Shown here in pieces: positions 61,683 through 64,000 of a stretch of DNA of 64,000 nucleotides (position 1 is the first letter of the stretch; every line of letters begins with the position of its first letter). The notes below the pieces were generated by a model, which searched no databases, was not told the origin of the DNA, and saw only the letters and a list, made by a program, of their open reading frames with translations. This stretch comes from Gluconobacter vitians. GTDB taxonomy: Bacteria; Pseudomonadota; Alphaproteobacteria; Acetobacterales; Acetobacteraceae. The stretch spans positions 1 to 64,000 of the forward strand of contig NZ_JABCQG010000005.1 of assembly GCF_015244565.1 (NCBI RefSeq). Reading direction: 5' to 3'. The translations under genes were made by a program, and so were the position numbers.

Positions 61683-62555
61683 TCATTTTCCGGTTTTCGG
61701 AAGATGCTCGGCAATATAGGGCGGCAGGTTGAACGAGCCGACATGGATTTCCGGCGTCCAGTAGCGCGTCGTCCCCATGATCTTCGCAGCTTCCGCACGG
61801 GTGCGGATCTGCTCAACGGTCTGCGTGTTTGGCGCCTGTCCCTTGGAGGCCACACCCAGCGTCATGAACCCGCCGACATAGGTCGGAACAGCCGCCACAT
61901 ACGCACCCACATGCGGGAAGAACTTCGCACGACGCAGGCTCGTCTCATACAGCTCATCAGCCTGCATGAACGGCACGCCGCACTGGTTCACGATCAGCCC
62001 TTCAGCCGAAAGGATGCGTGCGCAGTTGCTGTAGAACTCGTCCGTGAACAGCACTTCGCCCACACCGATCGGATCAGTGCTGTCGACGATGATCACGTCG
62101 AAGGAGCCATCAGCCGCCTTGGCGACATAGTCGATGCCGTCACCGACAATGACTTCGGCCCGCGGGTCGTTCCACGCGTCACCGGCAATGTCCGGCAGAT
62201 ACTGCTTGGACAGGTCGATCACCGCACCGTCGATCTCGACCATGACAGCCTTCTCGACCGTGTCATGCTGCAGGACGCGACGCAGAACGCCACCGTCACC
62301 CGCACCAATGATCAGCACGCGCTTCGCACAGGGATGCGCCAGAAGCGGCACATGCGTCAGCATTTCCTGATAGACGAACTCGTCACGCTCGGTAATCTGG
62401 ATGACACCATCCAGAACCAGCACGCGGCCGTGGCTGGAGCTTTCAAACACCACCACATCCTGGAAGTCGGATTTTACCCGTGCGAGCTCACGCGTAACGA
62501 GAAAGCGCTGTCCCCAGTCCGGGTACAGGGTCTCGTTGAGCCATGTTTCAGCCAT
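61683..62555 (-). CDS. speE: Polyamine aminopropyltransferase (spermidine synthase)
   Basis: A 290-aa SpeE. VLVLDGVIQITERDEFVYQEMLTHVPL, the SAM-type pocket VLIIGAGDGGVLRRVL, EIDGAVIDLSKQYLP and the catalytic DVIIVDSTDPIG are standard. It transfers aminopropyl from decarboxylated SAM to putrescine. It lies 66 bp after speD with a hairpin terminator between them, so it may have its own promoter or be read through partially. Confidence 0.95.
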   Translation of the reverse strand: MAETWLNETLYPDWGQRFLVTRELARVKSDFQDVVVFESSSHGRVLVLDGVIQITERDEFVYQEMLTHVPLLAHPCAKRVLIIGAGDGGVLRRVLQHDTVEKAVMVEIDGAVIDLSKQYLPDIAGDAWNDPRAEVIVGDGIDYVAKAADGSFDVIIVDSTDPIGVGEVLFTDEFYSNCARILSAEGLIVNQCGVPFMQADELYETSLRRAKFFPHVGAYVAAVPTYVGGFMTLGVASKGQAPNTQTVEQIRTRAEAAKIMGTTRYWTPEIHVGSFNLPPYIAEHLPKTGK

Positions 62556-62587
62556 GGATCATCGTTTCCTTGTCGGATTGTATTGGA

Positions 62588-62614
62588 AAAGGACCGGTTT
62601 TTACCCGGTCCTTT
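62588..62614 (-). terminator. Hairpin terminator between speD and speE
   Basis: On the minus strand AAAGGACCGG, a 7-nt loop and CCGGTCCTTT form a 10-bp stem ending in CCTTTTCC. It begins 7 bp past the speD stop. Confidence 0.75.
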
Positions 62615-62621
62615 CGTCAGT

Positions 62622-63101
62622 TCAGGCTGCTTTTGCAGCCTTGTCCTGCACGCGGCCACGCCGCACGGCATCGACCTCGATCCGGCCGGCCTGGAACAGG
62701 CGCTGCATCACCGGGATCGACAGATTCGGATCACATGCACCGCACATGAACACGTCCACGGCCGCATAATTCCGTTCCGGCCACGTATGGATCGAGATAT
62801 GGCTTTCCGCCAGCACGATCACGCCGGACACGCCACCATTGGGCGTGAAGTGGTGAAAATGGCTGTGCAGGATCGTTGCACCAGCTGCCACCGCAGCTTC
62901 GCACAGCGTTTCATCGATCCGCATGGGATCATCGAGATTCCGGGCGTCCCAGAAATCGATCAGCAGGTGATTGCCAGCATAACGTTCGCCATCACGCTCA
63001 ATGAAGTAATCCTTGCGCTCCTCCTCAACGAGGTGAGCTGCGCCGTTCTGGATATCTCTCGGGAGTCCCGATACCATCCCCAGTTGAGCAAGTGCGTTCA
63101 T
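62622..63101 (-). CDS. speD: S-adenosylmethionine decarboxylase proenzyme
   Basis: A 159-aa SpeD of the short bacterial type. The self-cleavage site is LAE-SHISIHTWPE (the serine becomes the pyruvoyl cofactor), with the cysteine in FMCGACDPNLS nearby. GGGGGT precedes the ATG at 63101; a GTG one codon earlier is also in frame. It supplies decarboxylated SAM to SpeE. The ilvC gene lies 340 bp upstream. Confidence 0.95.
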   Translation of the reverse strand: MNALAQLGMVSGLPRDIQNGAAHLVEEERKDYFIERDGERYAGNHLLIDFWDARNLDDPMRIDETLCEAAVAAGATILHSHFHHFTPNGGVSGVIVLAESHISIHTWPERNYAAVDVFMCGACDPNLSIPVMQRLFQAGRIEVDAVRRGRVQDKAAKAA

Positions 63102-63441
63102 CACGTACCCCCAAACCAGTAGACAGCCTGTTGGGCAAAAATGCCCCCTTGGGCCAGGAAGCGCGCTAGTTAGCGGCCCCTCCCCCCTGATGCAAGCACT
63201 TTATGGGTTAATTCCCCAATATGTCACATATCTCCGCCGGCCCATGTCCCCACTGCATGAGAAAGCGGTTTTCCCTTTCCTGCACACAGGGCTGACGTCC
63301 AGAAATACCTTGAATATCCCAAGGCAAATACAGTTCGGGCGCCGGATCTCCGGGAAACGAATCCCGGAAATCGCGACGCCCGACAGAAGCTGAGGCTTCT
63401 CCATTCCGAAGGGCCGAATCCGGCCCCTCAGATTAGTCTGA
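63102..63441 (-). promoter_or_regulatory. speD upstream region with structured element
   Basis: A 340-bp gap without a supported gene. It holds a long compound hairpin at 63336-63383 (outer CGGGCG/CGCCCG, inner TCCGGGA/TCCCGGA) and two small hairpins after ilvC: GGGCCG/CGGCCC at 63411-63426 and AGAAGC/GCTTCT at 63385-63400. The last two may end the ilvC transcript weakly; the first could be part of the speD leader. Confidence 0.45.

Positions 63442-64000
<559 letters not shown>

Noticed and set aside
61062-63122. 686-codon plus-strand frame across marR, speE and speD
   Set aside because: It is antisense to two clear genes and out of frame with the MarR gene; its length is a result of high GC.

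Overview
The window is a dense, high-GC piece of a bacterial chromosome (64 kb, about 60 protein genes, two complete tRNAs) from an alphaproteobacterium. The best fit is an acetic acid bacterium of the Gluconobacter group. Supporting points are an F0 ATP synthase operon (atpI-B-E-F'-F) with no F1 genes beside it, a COQ9/TetR-like protein, a UbiK-type BMFP protein, a ribonucleotide-reductase-like paralog related to B12-dependent NrdJ, and the overall gene repertoire. The genus is inferred; no database search was possible.

Layout. 0.1-9.1 kb is mostly minus-strand housekeeping: sugar epimerase, DUF192, MBL hydrolase, RidA and a CHAP amidase, then rlmH-rsfS-nadD-proA-ychF and pth-rplY. 9.2-20.3 kb holds an MFS transporter, a stress-type SDR, large catalase, an acyltransferase gene broken by an in-frame TAG, pgeF-lgt-hldD, UbiK-like, YbjN, proC and a COQ9-like gene. 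20.36-22.05 kb is a small insertion at tRNA-Gln, bounded by a 15-bp direct repeat and holding unknown ORFs and the 3' end of another tRNA. 22.0-30.8 kb carries HU, an RgpF-like gene, two very large glycosyltransferases and a glycine-rich RTX-like secreted protein between them. 30.9-38.9 kb has an aldehyde dehydrogenase, nadE, DUF1328, dsbB, otsA-otsB, DUF2155, a small unknown and mlaD. 39.1-48.6 kb has the NrdJ-like protein, the F0 operon and three envelope glycosyltransferases. 48.8-54.9 kb has tRNA-Ala, yggT, tldD, an aminotransferase, glnA and a TRIC-type channel. 54.9-64 kb has an HMA chaperone, two ABM-domain proteins flanking a riboswitch-controlled gcvTHP operon, a DUF333 lipoprotein, a MarR regulator with a perfect palindrome, speE/speD and the 3' part of ilvC.

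Main observations. (1) Two GTTTCACGTGAAAC palindromes (51.70 and 55.59 kb) and a one-mismatch copy (30.60 kb) look like ParB-binding parS sites, which suggests the window lies in the origin-proximal chromosome. (2) A 507-aa protein keeps the flanking regions of B12-dependent ribonucleotide reductase but seems to lack the catalytic core. (3) The RTX-like protein sits between multidomain glycosyltransferases that share one module with swapped partner domains, suggesting a surface-protein or polysaccharide decoration locus. (4) The tRNA-Gln insertion is a compact, integrase-less element with a nested tRNA remnant. (5) The gcv operon has a tandem glycine riboswitch and a strong intrinsic terminator between gcvH and gcvP. 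All annotation rests on reading the sequence and translations only.
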